Below, piece after piece: positions 1-6,589 of a stretch of 11,340 bases of DNA. The notes beneath the pieces were generated by a model, which saw only the letters and a list, made by a program, of their open reading frames with translations, ran no database searches and had not been told where the DNA came from. The first letter of the stretch is position 1. Each line of letters begins with the position of its first letter. Source of the DNA: CAWUJT01 sp963922715 (lineage in GTDB: Bacteria; Pseudomonadota; Alphaproteobacteria; Rhodobacterales; Rhodobacteraceae); the NCBI GenBank assembly GCA_963922715.1, contig CAWUJT010000079.1, forward strand, positions 1 to 11,340, given 5' to 3'. Position numbers and translations under genes: made by a program.

Positions 1-105
1 GCGGGCATAGGGCTTGAGGCGATGGCTACACCCGCCGCCTGTCGCACCTATAACGTATTGCTCAGTGAAGGCCGCCGCGTTGCATTGGCGGCCTACCCAG
101 TGTGA
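1..105 (+). CDS. 3' end of an unidentified protein gene (partial)
   Basis: Frame 1 is open from the left edge and ends with TGA at 103-105, giving 34 visible C-terminal residues that begin AGIGLEAMATPAACRTYN and finish AYPV. The stop lies three bases before the stop of the convergent gene on the other strand, which is what a real gene end looks like in this tightly packed genome, and codon use resembles the neighbours. I do not recognise the family. The LEAM-x-TP segment faintly recalls the C-terminus of aldose epimerases (LEPM-T-P), but that is too weak to name it. The start and most of the gene lie outside the window. Confidence 0.5.
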   Translation, partial: AGIGLEAMATPAACRTYNVLLSEGRRVALAAYPV

Positions 106-108
106 GCC

Positions 109-909
109 CTATATCTCCAAAATCAGCGGGCAATGATCCGAGACTTCTGGCTCATAAATCACATTGAACGCGCGCACCGCTTTTTCATCATTGATCAGCA
201 TGTAATCTGCAAACCGCCCCGGTTTCGGGTAGTGAGAACTTCGCGTGCTTGTGATCCCTTTGCTCGTGACCAATTCAGTCAGCCCGGCATGTTTGAGAAG
301 GACGAGCGTTTGACTGTCAGGCATGACATTGAAGTCACCGCAGATCACGCAGATGTCTTCTGGTGCGGTAAGACGTTGGGAAATCTCCAGCAACTTATGG
401 GCTTGGGCCATCCGTTCTGGCGTGTCCATTTTACCCTTTAGATCACGCAGTCCGTGCATATGGGTGAGGCTTACGGTGCGGTTGCTGGTGTAGTCATAAA
501 GGCGCACACCATGAGCATTGCGTGGGCGCGGGTGCGCCCCATAACCGCCGGGCACATAACACTTGTGAACGAAATCCTGGATTTGACCAATGATCGGGAT
601 AGATTTGTGCACAAATGTCGCCAGCCCCCATTGCGATGGCACAGAGGTTTCATCCTCCCACAACACCCCTTGTGCCGCCGGGCAAAAGAGGGCTGTGTGA
701 TCGGGCAGAGCAGTGCAGACATCGCGAAAGAAATTGGCGCGTTGAGGCAGGCTAAAGTCACCGTCCCTGTAGGTCAGCCAGTCTTGATCCGTGCCGGGGG
801 TGTGGACCACCTCTTGCAGGCACAGCACATCGGGTGCGGTGGCGGTCAGATAAGGCAGCAGGTCCGTATAAAGCCTGCCGCCCCAGGCGTTGAGACACAT
901 AAGTTTCAT
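109..909 (-). CDS. endonuclease/exonuclease/phosphatase family protein
   Basis: A 266-residue protein of the EEP (DNase I-like) superfamily, metal-dependent phosphodiesterases or phosphatases acting on nucleic acids, phospholipids or nucleotides. The superfamily motifs appear in order: LNAWGG at 6-11 (metal-binding Asn7), LQEV at 31-34 (metal-binding Glu33), THMHGLRD at 149-156 (catalytic His150), GDFN at 191-194 (Asp192/Asn194), ADYML at 235-239 and the terminal SDHCPL with the Asp258/His259 pair. The whole domain is present and there is no signal peptide, so it is probably cytoplasmic. The substrate cannot be read from sequence. It lies 22 bases downstream of the glyoxalase gene in the same direction and is probably co-transcribed. 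No Shine-Dalgarno sequence is visible before its ATG. It converges on the partial gene at the left edge with 3 bases between stops. Confidence 0.88.
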   Translation of the reverse strand: MKLMCLNAWGGRLYTDLLPYLTATAPDVLCLQEVVHTPGTDQDWLTYRDGDFSLPQRANFFRDVCTALPDHTALFCPAAQGVLWEDETSVPSQWGLATFVHKSIPIIGQIQDFVHKCYVPGGYGAHPRPRNAHGVRLYDYTSNRTVSLTHMHGLRDLKGKMDTPERMAQAHKLLEISQRLTAPEDICVICGDFNVMPDSQTLVLLKHAGLTELVTSKGITSTRSSHYPKPGRFADYMLINDEKAVRAFNVIYEPEVSDHCPLILEI

Positions 910-931
910 GATTAATGTAGTAAGACTAAGC

Positions 932-1360
932 TTACCAATGGCCTGTGTTGGGCATGGACACCCAAGGCTCGGCTAAAGGTTGGGGCGCGCCTGCTTGCAG
1001 AAGCTCAATCGAGATATTGTCAGGCGAGCGCACGAACGCCATGCGGCCATCGCGGGGCGGGCGATTGATCGTCACACCGTTGTCCATCAAGTGCTGGCAC
1101 ATAGCGTAGATATCATCGACCCGGAAGGCGATGTGACCAAAATGGCGACTGTCAGAGGGCAGGGTGTCATCGCCATCCCAGTTGTAGGTCAGCTCTACGT
1201 GGGCGTCCTCTTGACCTGGCGGTGTCATGAACACCAGGGTAAATCGCCCTTCTGCATTGTCATACCGGCGGGTCTCTTCCAGCCCGAGAAGCCTGTAGAA
1301 ATCAATTGCGCGGTCCAGGTCTTTGACGCGCACCATTGTGTGCAGATAGTGAATGCCCAT
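932..1360 (-). CDS. gloA: lactoylglutathione lyase (glyoxalase I, VOC family)
   Basis: A 142-residue glyoxalase I, which isomerises the hemithioacetal of methylglyoxal and glutathione to S-lactoylglutathione in cytoplasmic methylglyoxal detoxification. The four metal ligands of the Escherichia coli nickel enzyme (His5, Glu56, His74, Glu122) have counterparts at His7 (LHTMVRV), Glu56 (VELTYNW), His76 (FGHIAF) and Glu119 (SIELLQ). Length is close to the 135-residue E. coli enzyme, so this is the short single-domain form with two beta-alpha-beta-beta-beta modules. The ATG at 1360 has a strong Shine-Dalgarno AGGGAG (complement of 1367-1372) six bases upstream, which fixes the start. It is the first gene of a likely two-gene unit with the EEP protein. 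Glyoxalase-like paralogues are common, so substrate specificity is somewhat less certain than the fold. Confidence 0.9.
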   Translation of the reverse strand: MGIHYLHTMVRVKDLDRAIDFYRLLGLEETRRYDNAEGRFTLVFMTPPGQEDAHVELTYNWDGDDTLPSDSRHFGHIAFRVDDIYAMCQHLMDNGVTINRPPRDGRMAFVRSPDNISIELLQAGAPQPLAEPWVSMPNTGHW

Positions 1361-1387
1361 AAAGAACTCCCTTATTCTCTAGACTTC

Positions 1388-1415
1388 ATCTTAGATCATG
1401 TCTGCCCTGTGACAA
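1388..1415 (-). promoter_or_regulatory. candidate sigma-70 promoter for gloA
   Basis: Read on the minus strand, TTGTCA (complement of 1410-1415, five of six matches to TTGACA) is followed after 16 bases by TAAGAT (complement of 1388-1393, four of six matches to TATAAT). It lies 28 to 55 bases upstream of the gloA start codon, leaving room for a short leader carrying the AGGGAG ribosome site. An inverted repeat spans the same bases (separate entry). Recognised by eye only. Confidence 0.4.
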
Positions 1416-1424
1416 GTGATCTGA
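1391..1424. repeat. imperfect inverted repeat over the gloA promoter
   Basis: AGATCA at 1393-1398 is mirrored by TGATCT at 1417-1422. Just inside, TGTC at 1399-1402 pairs with GACA at 1411-1414, with two unpaired bases (1415-1416) on one side. A T-A pair and a G-T wobble extend the outer arms. The repeat covers the -35 to -10 region of the candidate gloA promoter, the usual place for a repressor operator. It could equally fold as a hairpin in RNA. Confidence 0.4.
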
Positions 1425-1469
1425 TTTGTGTTGTGGGGGCACTGTGTGATGCTTAAAGGGCGTGTAGAT

Positions 1470-1496
1470 GCCAATAAGACTTTGGGGTTTATTGGC
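1470..1496. repeat. perfect 8-bp inverted repeat upstream of thyA
   Basis: GCCAATAA at 1470-1477 is mirrored exactly by TTATTGGC at 1489-1496, separated by 11 bases (1478-1488). The arm centres are 19 bases apart, about two helical turns, so a dimeric regulator could bind. There is no T-tract after either arm, so it does not look like an intrinsic terminator. It sits in the divergent gloA/thyA gap, about 70 bases before the thyA start codon. The regulator, if any, is unknown. Confidence 0.4.
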
Positions 1497-1554
1497 GCAA
1501 GACGCCGTGTGAATTGCCTTGCGTAATTTTGTTCAACACGTCAATATCATGGGG

Positions 1555-1559
1555 GGAGG
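1555..1559 (+). promoter_or_regulatory. ribosome binding site that decides the thyA start
   Basis: GGAGG lies inside a purine run of twelve bases (1551-1562) and ends seven bases before the ATG at 1567. An in-frame ATG at 1549 sits immediately before this run and has no ribosome site of its own. The position of GGAGG therefore selects 1567, which also gives the family-standard N-terminus MQQYLDALRQVL. Confidence 0.75.
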
Positions 1560-1566
1560 GGGCAAC

Positions 1567-2373
1567 ATGCAACAATATCTCGATGCTTTGCGCCAGGTTT
1601 TGGAAACAGGCGTTCGATCGACAGATCGGACGGGGACAGGCACGCTCAGTACCTTTGGCATGCAGTGCCGTTATGATCTGACACAGGGCTTTCCGCTTGT
1701 CACAACGAAAAAGCTGCATCTGCGTTCCATCGTGCATGAGCTGTTGTGGTTTCTCTCGGGTGATACGAACGTGCGCTATTTGCAGGACAACGGTGTCAGC
1801 ATATGGAACGCATGGGCTGATGAGAACGGCGATCTTGGCCCTGTGTACGGTTACCAATGGCGGCATTATCCGAGAATTGATAGCACTGGTGTGGTGGGCG
1901 AGATGGATCAAATTGCCACGCTCGTGCACGGAATTCAAACCACGCCTGACAGTCGTCGTTTGATCGTCTCCGCCTGGAACCCCGGTGAGGTCGAGCACAT
2001 GGCCCTGCCGCCGTGTCATACATTGTGGCAGGTGCGCATTTTGGACGGCAAATTGTCACTTCAGCTCTATCAACGCTCTGCCGATATGTTTTTGGGCGTG
2101 CCGTTCAACATCGCCTCCTACGCGCTTTTGGCCCATATGTTGGCAGAGGTCACGGGCTACGAGGTCGGTGAGTTTATCCACAGCATGGGGGATGCCCATA
2201 TTTATCTCAATCATCTGGATCAGGTGAAAGAGCAACTGACGCGCGCCCCGCGCCCGCTTCCCAGGCTGAAGATCGCGCGCAAAGTGGAGGATATTTTTGG
2301 CTTCCGATATGATGATTTTCAGTTTGAGGGATACGACCCGCATCCCGCCATCAAAGCGCCCGTGGCGGTCTGA
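1567..2373 (+). CDS. thyA: thymidylate synthase (ThyA)
   Basis: A 268-residue thymidylate synthase. It methylates dUMP to dTMP with 5,10-methylene-tetrahydrofolate, releasing dihydrofolate. It aligns closely from memory with the 264-residue E. coli enzyme: DRTGTGT at 20-26, FPLVTTKK at 42-49, HELLWFLSGDTN at 57-68, WADENGDLGPVYG at 83-95, the nucleophile Cys150 in ALPPCHTLWQ, dUMP-binding QRSADMFLGVPFN at 169-181 with Arg170, Ser171, Asp173 and Asn181, His211/Tyr213 in HIYLNH, and the C-terminal EGYDPHPAIKAPVAV that closes over the active site. The E. coli CD pair in QRSCD is AD here, a tolerated variant. Start at 1567 is chosen on the ribosome site and homology; upstream in-frame codons would add residues with no counterpart. 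The stop overlaps the folA start by one base, so the two are almost certainly one operon supplying dTMP and recycling the folate. Confidence 0.97.
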   Translation: MQQYLDALRQVLETGVRSTDRTGTGTLSTFGMQCRYDLTQGFPLVTTKKLHLRSIVHELLWFLSGDTNVRYLQDNGVSIWNAWADENGDLGPVYGYQWRHYPRIDSTGVVGEMDQIATLVHGIQTTPDSRRLIVSAWNPGEVEHMALPPCHTLWQVRILDGKLSLQLYQRSADMFLGVPFNIASYALLAHMLAEVTGYEVGEFIHSMGDAHIYLNHLDQVKEQLTRAPRPLPRLKIARKVEDIFGFRYDDFQFEGYDPHPAIKAPVAV

Positions 2374-2849
2374 TGATCACTTTGATTGTGGCCCGCGCGC
2401 GGGATGGGGCGATCGGCCAAGCGGGGGACATTCCCTGGCATGTCCCCGAGGATTTGCACTTTTTCCAACGCGAAACCAAAGGCGGCGCTGTCATCATGGG
2501 GCGGCGCACCTGGGAGAGTTTGCCGGTCAAACCGCTGAAGGATCGGCTCAATATCGTTGTCAGCCGCAGTCGTAATGTGACGGAACATTGTGCAGCCACG
2601 GTGGAAGAGGCCATTCAGATCGCACAAGGGCAGGGATACTGGCGGCTCTATGGCATTGGTGGGGCAGGGATATACGCGGGGCTGTTGCCTTATGCGCATC
2701 GGCTGTTGATCACAGAGGTTGATCTGTCGGTGCCCGAGGCCGATACGTTTTTCCCCGCACTGACAGAGTCAGACTGGCGCGAGATCCGTCAAAATGTGAT
2801 CCACGAGCCCGCGCCGCGCTGTACGGTCAGGGAATTGATACGCGCCTAG
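2373..2849 (+). CDS. folA: dihydrofolate reductase
   Basis: A 158-residue dihydrofolate reductase, essentially the same length as the 159-residue E. coli protein. It reduces dihydrofolate to tetrahydrofolate with NADPH, restoring the cofactor oxidised by ThyA, and is the trimethoprim target. Visible landmarks: Ala7 and the Met20-type loop DGAIGQAGDIPWHVPEDL at 11-28 with Trp22 and catalytic Asp27; VIMGRRTWESLP at 40-51; Arg58 in KDRLNIVVSR for the folate glutamate tail; the NADPH-binding GIGGAGIY at 94-101; and Thr114 in LLITEVD. Its ATG shares one base with the thyA stop (TGATG at 2371-2375), indicating translational coupling. The stop lies 8 bases from the enolase stop on the other strand, with no terminator visible between them. 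Confidence 0.96.
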   Translation: MITLIVARARDGAIGQAGDIPWHVPEDLHFFQRETKGGAVIMGRRTWESLPVKPLKDRLNIVVSRSRNVTEHCAATVEEAIQIAQGQGYWRLYGIGGAGIYAGLLPYAHRLLITEVDLSVPEADTFFPALTESDWREIRQNVIHEPAPRCTVRELIRA

Positions 2850-2857
2850 CGACACAC

Positions 2858-4114
2858 TTACCCAAAACGGGCGCTTGTCCCAAGCTCTTCCTCAATACGG
2901 ATCAATTGGTTATATTTGGCTAACCGATCAGAGCGCGCCAAAGAGCCGGTTTTGATCTGTCCGCAATTCGCAGCCACAGCAAGATCGGCAATCGTGGTAT
3001 CTTCGGTTTCGCCTGACCGGTGCGACATCACACAGGCCATGCCCGCGCGATGGGCGTCCTCTATGGCTTGCAGGGCTTCGGACAATGTGCCGATTTGATT
3101 GACTTTCACCAGAAGGGCGTTGCCGCATCGCCGTGTGATCCCTTCGGCAAGGCGTGTTGGATTGGTGACAAAAAGATCGTCGCCTATAAGTTGCACCTTA
3201 TCGCCCAAAGCCTCTGTCAGTTGTGCCCAACCCGCCCAGTCGTCTTCGGCCATGCCATCCTCAATAGACTTGATCGGGTAATCCTGCACCAACGCGGCCA
3301 GATACGCGACGTGTTCATCAGCGGTAAGGTCGAGGGTCTCCCCCGATAAGACATAGCGGCCCTCTTTGTGGTATTCGGTTGCCGCGCAATCAAGGGCCAA
3401 GTCAATGTCCGCCCCGGTTTTGAACCCTGCGGTTTCAATCGATTTGACAATCAAATCCAGGGCAGCCCGTGTTGAAGACAAGTTGGGTGCAAAGCCGCCC
3501 TCGTCTCCGATCCCTGTCGAATGGCCCTGTTGGATCAATTCCATCTTGAGGGTATGAAAGACCTCTGCCCCCATCCGGACCGCCTCTGAAAGGGAGGGCG
3601 CACCAATCGGACGGATCATAAATTCTTGGATATCTATCGGATTATCGGCATGGGCCCCACCGTTGAGAATGTTCATCATCGGCAGGGGCAGTCTGCGGGC
3701 GGCGGTTCCGCCCACATAGCGGTAAACTGGCTGGCCACAACACTCTGCCGCGGCCTTTGCAACCGCCAGACTGACACCTAAGATGGCATTGGCCCCCAGG
3801 CGGGATTTGTTCGGTGTGCCGTCCAGGTCGATCATGGTCGCATCGATGCCCGCTTGCTGGGTGGCGTCCGTGCCCACCAAAGCCTGCGCAATCTCTCCAT
3901 TCACGGCAGCAACGGCCTGCAACACCCCTTTGCCAAGATAACGCCCGGGATCGCCATCGCGCTTTTCCACGGCCTCATAGGCGCCGGTCGACGCGCCCGA
4001 GGGAACAGCGGCACGCCCCAAACTGCCGTCCTCCAGGGTCACATCCACTTCGACAGTGGGATTGCCGCGGCTGTCGAGGATTTCGCGGGCGTGAATATCT
4101 ATAATCGTGCTCAT
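2858..4114 (-). CDS. eno: enolase (phosphopyruvate hydratase), short C-terminus
   Basis: A 418-residue enolase, interconverting 2-phosphoglycerate and phosphoenolpyruvate in glycolysis and gluconeogenesis. All key residues are present: SGAST loop at 39-43, His155 in NGGAHADN, Glu164 in DIQEFMI, catalytic Glu205 in GDEGGFAP, metal ligands Asp242 (LDCA), Glu285 (SIEDGM) and Asp312 (GDDLF), catalytic base Lys337 (LVKVNQIGT), His365 in MSHRSGETED and Lys388 in GQIKTGS. The protein ends ELGTSARFG, several residues earlier than family members I recall (E. coli 432 residues; alphaproteobacterial ones usually end with a GRSILK-like tail). The ATG is preceded by GGGAGAG at suitable distance. It is transcribed alone toward folA, and the 90-base upstream gap must hold its promoter, though I see no convincing one. 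Enzyme identity is secure; whether it is the only enolase of the genome is not. Confidence 0.95.
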   Translation of the reverse strand: MSTIIDIHAREILDSRGNPTVEVDVTLEDGSLGRAAVPSGASTGAYEAVEKRDGDPGRYLGKGVLQAVAAVNGEIAQALVGTDATQQAGIDATMIDLDGTPNKSRLGANAILGVSLAVAKAAAECCGQPVYRYVGGTAARRLPLPMMNILNGGAHADNPIDIQEFMIRPIGAPSLSEAVRMGAEVFHTLKMELIQQGHSTGIGDEGGFAPNLSSTRAALDLIVKSIETAGFKTGADIDLALDCAATEYHKEGRYVLSGETLDLTADEHVAYLAALVQDYPIKSIEDGMAEDDWAGWAQLTEALGDKVQLIGDDLFVTNPTRLAEGITRRCGNALLVKVNQIGTLSEALQAIEDAHRAGMACVMSHRSGETEDTTIADLAVAANCGQIKTGSLARSDRLAKYNQLIRIEEELGTSARFG

Positions 4115-4204
4115 TCTGCTCTCCCAAGGGTCTATATTGCCGCCGTTTTTATCGGCTGTCGCAAGGCAAGAAAAGAGGCAAGATGGCCTGCGAATTGATG
4201 GGCT

Positions 4205-5068
4205 TTAACCGGACCGCCGTGTTTCCCGTAAAATCGTATAAAGACCCGTTGCCAATACGATGGCAGCGCCCACCAGCATATAAACATCTGGAGTCTCTTG
4301 GAAGACAACTACAGCAAAAACCAAACCGAAAAGTAGCCTCGAGTAACGAAAGGGTGTCACCACAGCCACCTCACCAATTCGCATCGCGCTGATAATGCAG
4401 TAGTAGCCACTTAACCCTGCAATCACAACACCAGCCAGGCGAAGGTAATCTTGTTTTTCGAAGTGGGGTATATCTTGGCCCCAGCCTATCATCACCAGAC
4501 CTGTCGGAATCAAAACTACCATGGCCCACATGGCCAATGCCATAGAACATACATGGGCTGGGATGGCGCGCGTGGCCAGATCACGTCCTGCCAGAAAAAT
4601 CATCGCCGCAATAGCCCACAGGGCATTGGGATCAAACCCCGTAGACCCAGGTCTAAGGATCAGGAGAACGCCCCCAAGACCGCAGCAAATAGCCGCCCAC
4701 TGGCGCCAACCCACCTGTACGCCAAGAAACAGCATCGCGCCCAGTGTTACCACCAGAGGCGTGGCTTGCAAAATCGCTGTGGATAGCGACAAGGGAGCCC
4801 GTGCGAGGGCCGTGACAAAACAAACTGTTGCCAACACCTCGAACAGATTTCTGAGAAAAACAGGACGGGACACCACATAAGCTCCGTAAAGCGACTGTCC
4901 TCGAAGTCGCGCCAATGCTCCAAAACAGAGTGTGCCAAAAACACCAACTGTCAAAATTACGACACCTGGCCCATGAGATGCGGCTGTCATTTTGATGAAC
5001 ATATCTTCAAGCGCAAAACCCGCCATCGCTGCGGTCATCAGAAGGGCGCCTTTGAGATTGTCGGTCAT
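4205..5068 (-). CDS. DMT superfamily transporter (EamA family)
   Basis: A 287-residue inner-membrane protein of the drug/metabolite transporter superfamily, with two EamA repeats at roughly residues 8-139 and 150-280, each containing about five hydrophobic helices (ten in all). Typical features are the short charged N-terminus (MTDNLKGALLM), the repeat-1 segment ALARAPLSLSTAILQATPLVV at about 87-107, and its counterpart SAMRIGEVAVVTPFRYSRLLF at about 227-247, followed by ETPD at 258-261 and a basic C-terminus. Members export or import small metabolites such as amino acids, nucleosides or drugs; the substrate cannot be deduced. Its start lies 30 bases after the selO stop on the same strand, so the two probably share a transcript. 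A GGGAC just before the ATG is a poor ribosome site. Confidence 0.88.
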   Translation of the reverse strand: MTDNLKGALLMTAAMAGFALEDMFIKMTAASHGPGVVILTVGVFGTLCFGALARLRGQSLYGAYVVSRPVFLRNLFEVLATVCFVTALARAPLSLSTAILQATPLVVTLGAMLFLGVQVGWRQWAAICCGLGGVLLILRPGSTGFDPNALWAIAAMIFLAGRDLATRAIPAHVCSMALAMWAMVVLIPTGLVMIGWGQDIPHFEKQDYLRLAGVVIAGLSGYYCIISAMRIGEVAVVTPFRYSRLLFGLVFAVVVFQETPDVYMLVGAAIVLATGLYTILRETRRSG

Positions 5069-5098
5069 GTCCCGTTTATACCAGAATAGATCAAAGGT

Positions 5099-6499
5099 TT
5101 AGGTCCCACAAAAGGTGCGCACCACAGCCTCGTGCGGTGCGGCGGGTGCGCGGTAGGGGCGGTTTTCGTCATTCTCGTTAAAGGGCTGTTTGAGCAGACG
5201 ATGGAGTGTGTGGAACGGGCCATAGTTGCCCTGTTCTGCGGCTTTGATCGCTTCCTCGATACGGTGGTTGCGTGGGATGATAACGGGATTGCTTTGGCGC
5301 ATCAGGTCATCGTCCGGGTTTTGCGCGTGCCAGTCCACAGCCCAAGCTTCAAACGCTTCTTGATCCTGAAACGCTTCTTTGGGATCAGGGCTTAACAAGG
5401 CGCGAAAGCCCATAGTAAAATCGTGATTTTCTTTGGCCAGAAGGGTGAGAAACCGTTCTCCCAGATCAGCGGTATCCGCCCTCAATCCAATTTTGGCCGC
5501 CACAACCTTTGCCCAAGCGGTACGATAAAGGCTGCGGAAGGTTTCCAAAACCTCTGTCATATCTTTGATACCCGCGTCGGTATCGTCCCAAAGCAAGAGC
5601 AACGCATTGGCCAATTGTGCCAGGTTCCACAACGCAATATCAGGTTGGTTGCTGTAGGCATAGCGGCCATGGGCGTCGATGGAGGAAAACACCTGATCGG
5701 GATCATACCCTTCCATAAATGCACACGGCCCGTAGTCAATGGTCTCCCCCGATAAGGTCATATTGTCGGTGTTCATCACACCATGGATGAAGCCAAGCCC
5801 CATCCATTGCGCAATCAACCGGGCCTGCACCGCAACTGCGTGTTCCAAAAGCCCAAGCGTGCCTGCATGCCCCGGCGCGTGACGCGCCAAGGTGTAATCC
5901 AACAGTCGCTTGAGGCCGTCACGGTCTTGCCGACTGGCAAAAACCTCGAATGTGCCGACGCGAATATGGCTGGCGGCCACACGCGTCAGAATCCCGCCTG
6001 GCACATAGCCCTCTTGCCGCAACACGCTCTCTCCGGTTTTCACGGCCGCCAAAGCGCGGGTTGTGGGCACCCCCAGCGCGTGCATTGCTTCGCTGACCAG
6101 ATATTCCCGGATCACAGGGCCGATGGCGGACCGTCCATCGCCCTGGCGGCTGTAGGGTGTGGGGCCCGAGCCTTTGAGTTGAATGTCACGCCTTTGTCCG
6201 TTGCGATCCAGAACCTCCCCCAACAGCAGCGCGCGACCATCGCCAAGCTGTGGAGAAAAGCCGCCAAATTGATGGCCGGCGTAAAGCTGGGCTAGGGGGG
6301 CGGCTCCCATGGGCACAGCGTTGCCAGCAAAGACATCAAGATGTTGCATCAACAAATCAGGATCAGCCCCCAGTTCCCCCGCTAACTCTGTGTTCAGGGC
6401 AATCCACTCTGGGGCTTGTACCGCAGTTGGTCCCATGGCGGTGAAAAACCGCACGGGCAATTCCGCATAGGTGTTATCGAATTGAAAAAGGGCTGTCAT
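5099..6499 (-). CDS. selO: protein adenylyltransferase SelO (YdiU/UPF0061 family)
   Basis: A 466-residue SelO-family pseudokinase (E. coli YdiU is 478). These proteins bind ATP in a flipped orientation and transfer AMP to Ser, Thr or Tyr of target proteins, linked to redox-stress response. Motifs visible: YAGHQFGGFSPQLGDGRALL at 73-92; nucleotide-contacting Lys109 in IQLKGSGPTPYSR; GDGRSAIGPVIREYLVSEAM at 120-139 with Glu132 and Glu137; the active-site HGVMNTDNMTLSGETIDYG at 239-257 with Asn246 and metal-binding Asp255. The C-terminus is TFCGT with Cys464 where animal SelO carries selenocysteine, so this is the cysteine form. The N-terminus (FQFDNTYAELPVRFF) matches the family, so the start is sound although no Shine-Dalgarno is visible before the ATG. 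It probably leads an operon with the DMT transporter. Confidence 0.95.
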   Translation of the reverse strand: MTALFQFDNTYAELPVRFFTAMGPTAVQAPEWIALNTELAGELGADPDLLMQHLDVFAGNAVPMGAAPLAQLYAGHQFGGFSPQLGDGRALLLGEVLDRNGQRRDIQLKGSGPTPYSRQGDGRSAIGPVIREYLVSEAMHALGVPTTRALAAVKTGESVLRQEGYVPGGILTRVAASHIRVGTFEVFASRQDRDGLKRLLDYTLARHAPGHAGTLGLLEHAVAVQARLIAQWMGLGFIHGVMNTDNMTLSGETIDYGPCAFMEGYDPDQVFSSIDAHGRYAYSNQPDIALWNLAQLANALLLLWDDTDAGIKDMTEVLETFRSLYRTAWAKVVAAKIGLRADTADLGERFLTLLAKENHDFTMGFRALLSPDPKEAFQDQEAFEAWAVDWHAQNPDDDLMRQSNPVIIPRNHRIEEAIKAAEQGNYGPFHTLHRLLKQPFNENDENRPYRAPAAPHEAVVRTFCGT

Positions 6500-6560
6500 G
6501 GAACCATCGCTGTAAAATCTGGAGAAGAGCGTTTCAACATCTTAGATATGAGGATGACTT

Positions 6561-6580
6561 GCACGGGCGCAAGCCCGTGC
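6561..6580 (-). terminator. GC-rich perfect hairpin after the nucleoside hydrolase gene
   Basis: GCACGGGC at 6561-6568 and GCCCGTGC at 6573-6580 form a perfect 8-bp stem around the tetraloop GCAA (a GNRA loop on the plus strand, TTGC on the minus strand). It begins 9 bases past the nucleoside hydrolase stop and about 60 bases before selO. The position fits a transcription terminator or mRNA-end stabiliser between the two minus-strand units. No T-tract follows on either strand, so it is not a textbook intrinsic terminator. Confidence 0.5.
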
Positions 6581-6589
6581 GCCGTTTGA

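Noticed and set aside
454..915. Plus-strand open frame opposite the EEP gene
   Set aside because: Antisense shadow; the minus frame holds all EEP superfamily motifs.
920..935. GTAAG...CTTAC inverted repeat between gloA and the EEP gene
   Set aside because: Only five base pairs, overlaps the gloA stop codon, and is easily expected by chance.
1519..1547. TTGCGT-N17-CAATAT as thyA promoter
   Set aside because: The transcript would begin at or inside the ribosome site at 1555-1559, leaving no leader; matches are modest.
1519..1566. Upstream in-frame extension of thyA, including an ATG at 1549
   Set aside because: The GGAGG at 1555-1559 lies downstream of the 1549 ATG and correctly before 1567, and extra residues (glycine-rich) have no counterpart in thymidylate synthases.
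2073..2087. Loss of the Cys in the QRSCD segment of thymidylate synthase (QRSAD here)
   Set aside because: The catalytic nucleophile is Cys150 in PPCH, which is intact; the other Cys is not required and the Asp of the motif is kept.
3640..3663. GGAHADN instead of GGEHADN in enolase as a sign of inactivity
   Set aside because: Alanine at this position occurs in many active enolases and His155 is retained.
4115..4204. TTGCGA / TATAGA pair as eno promoter
   Set aside because: Spacing of 22 bases is outside the normal sigma-70 range; no better pair was found by eye.
4451..4880. Long open frames on the plus strand opposite the DMT transporter
   Set aside because: Low-complexity antisense shadows with no recognisable motif, opposite a gene with clear membrane-helix pattern.
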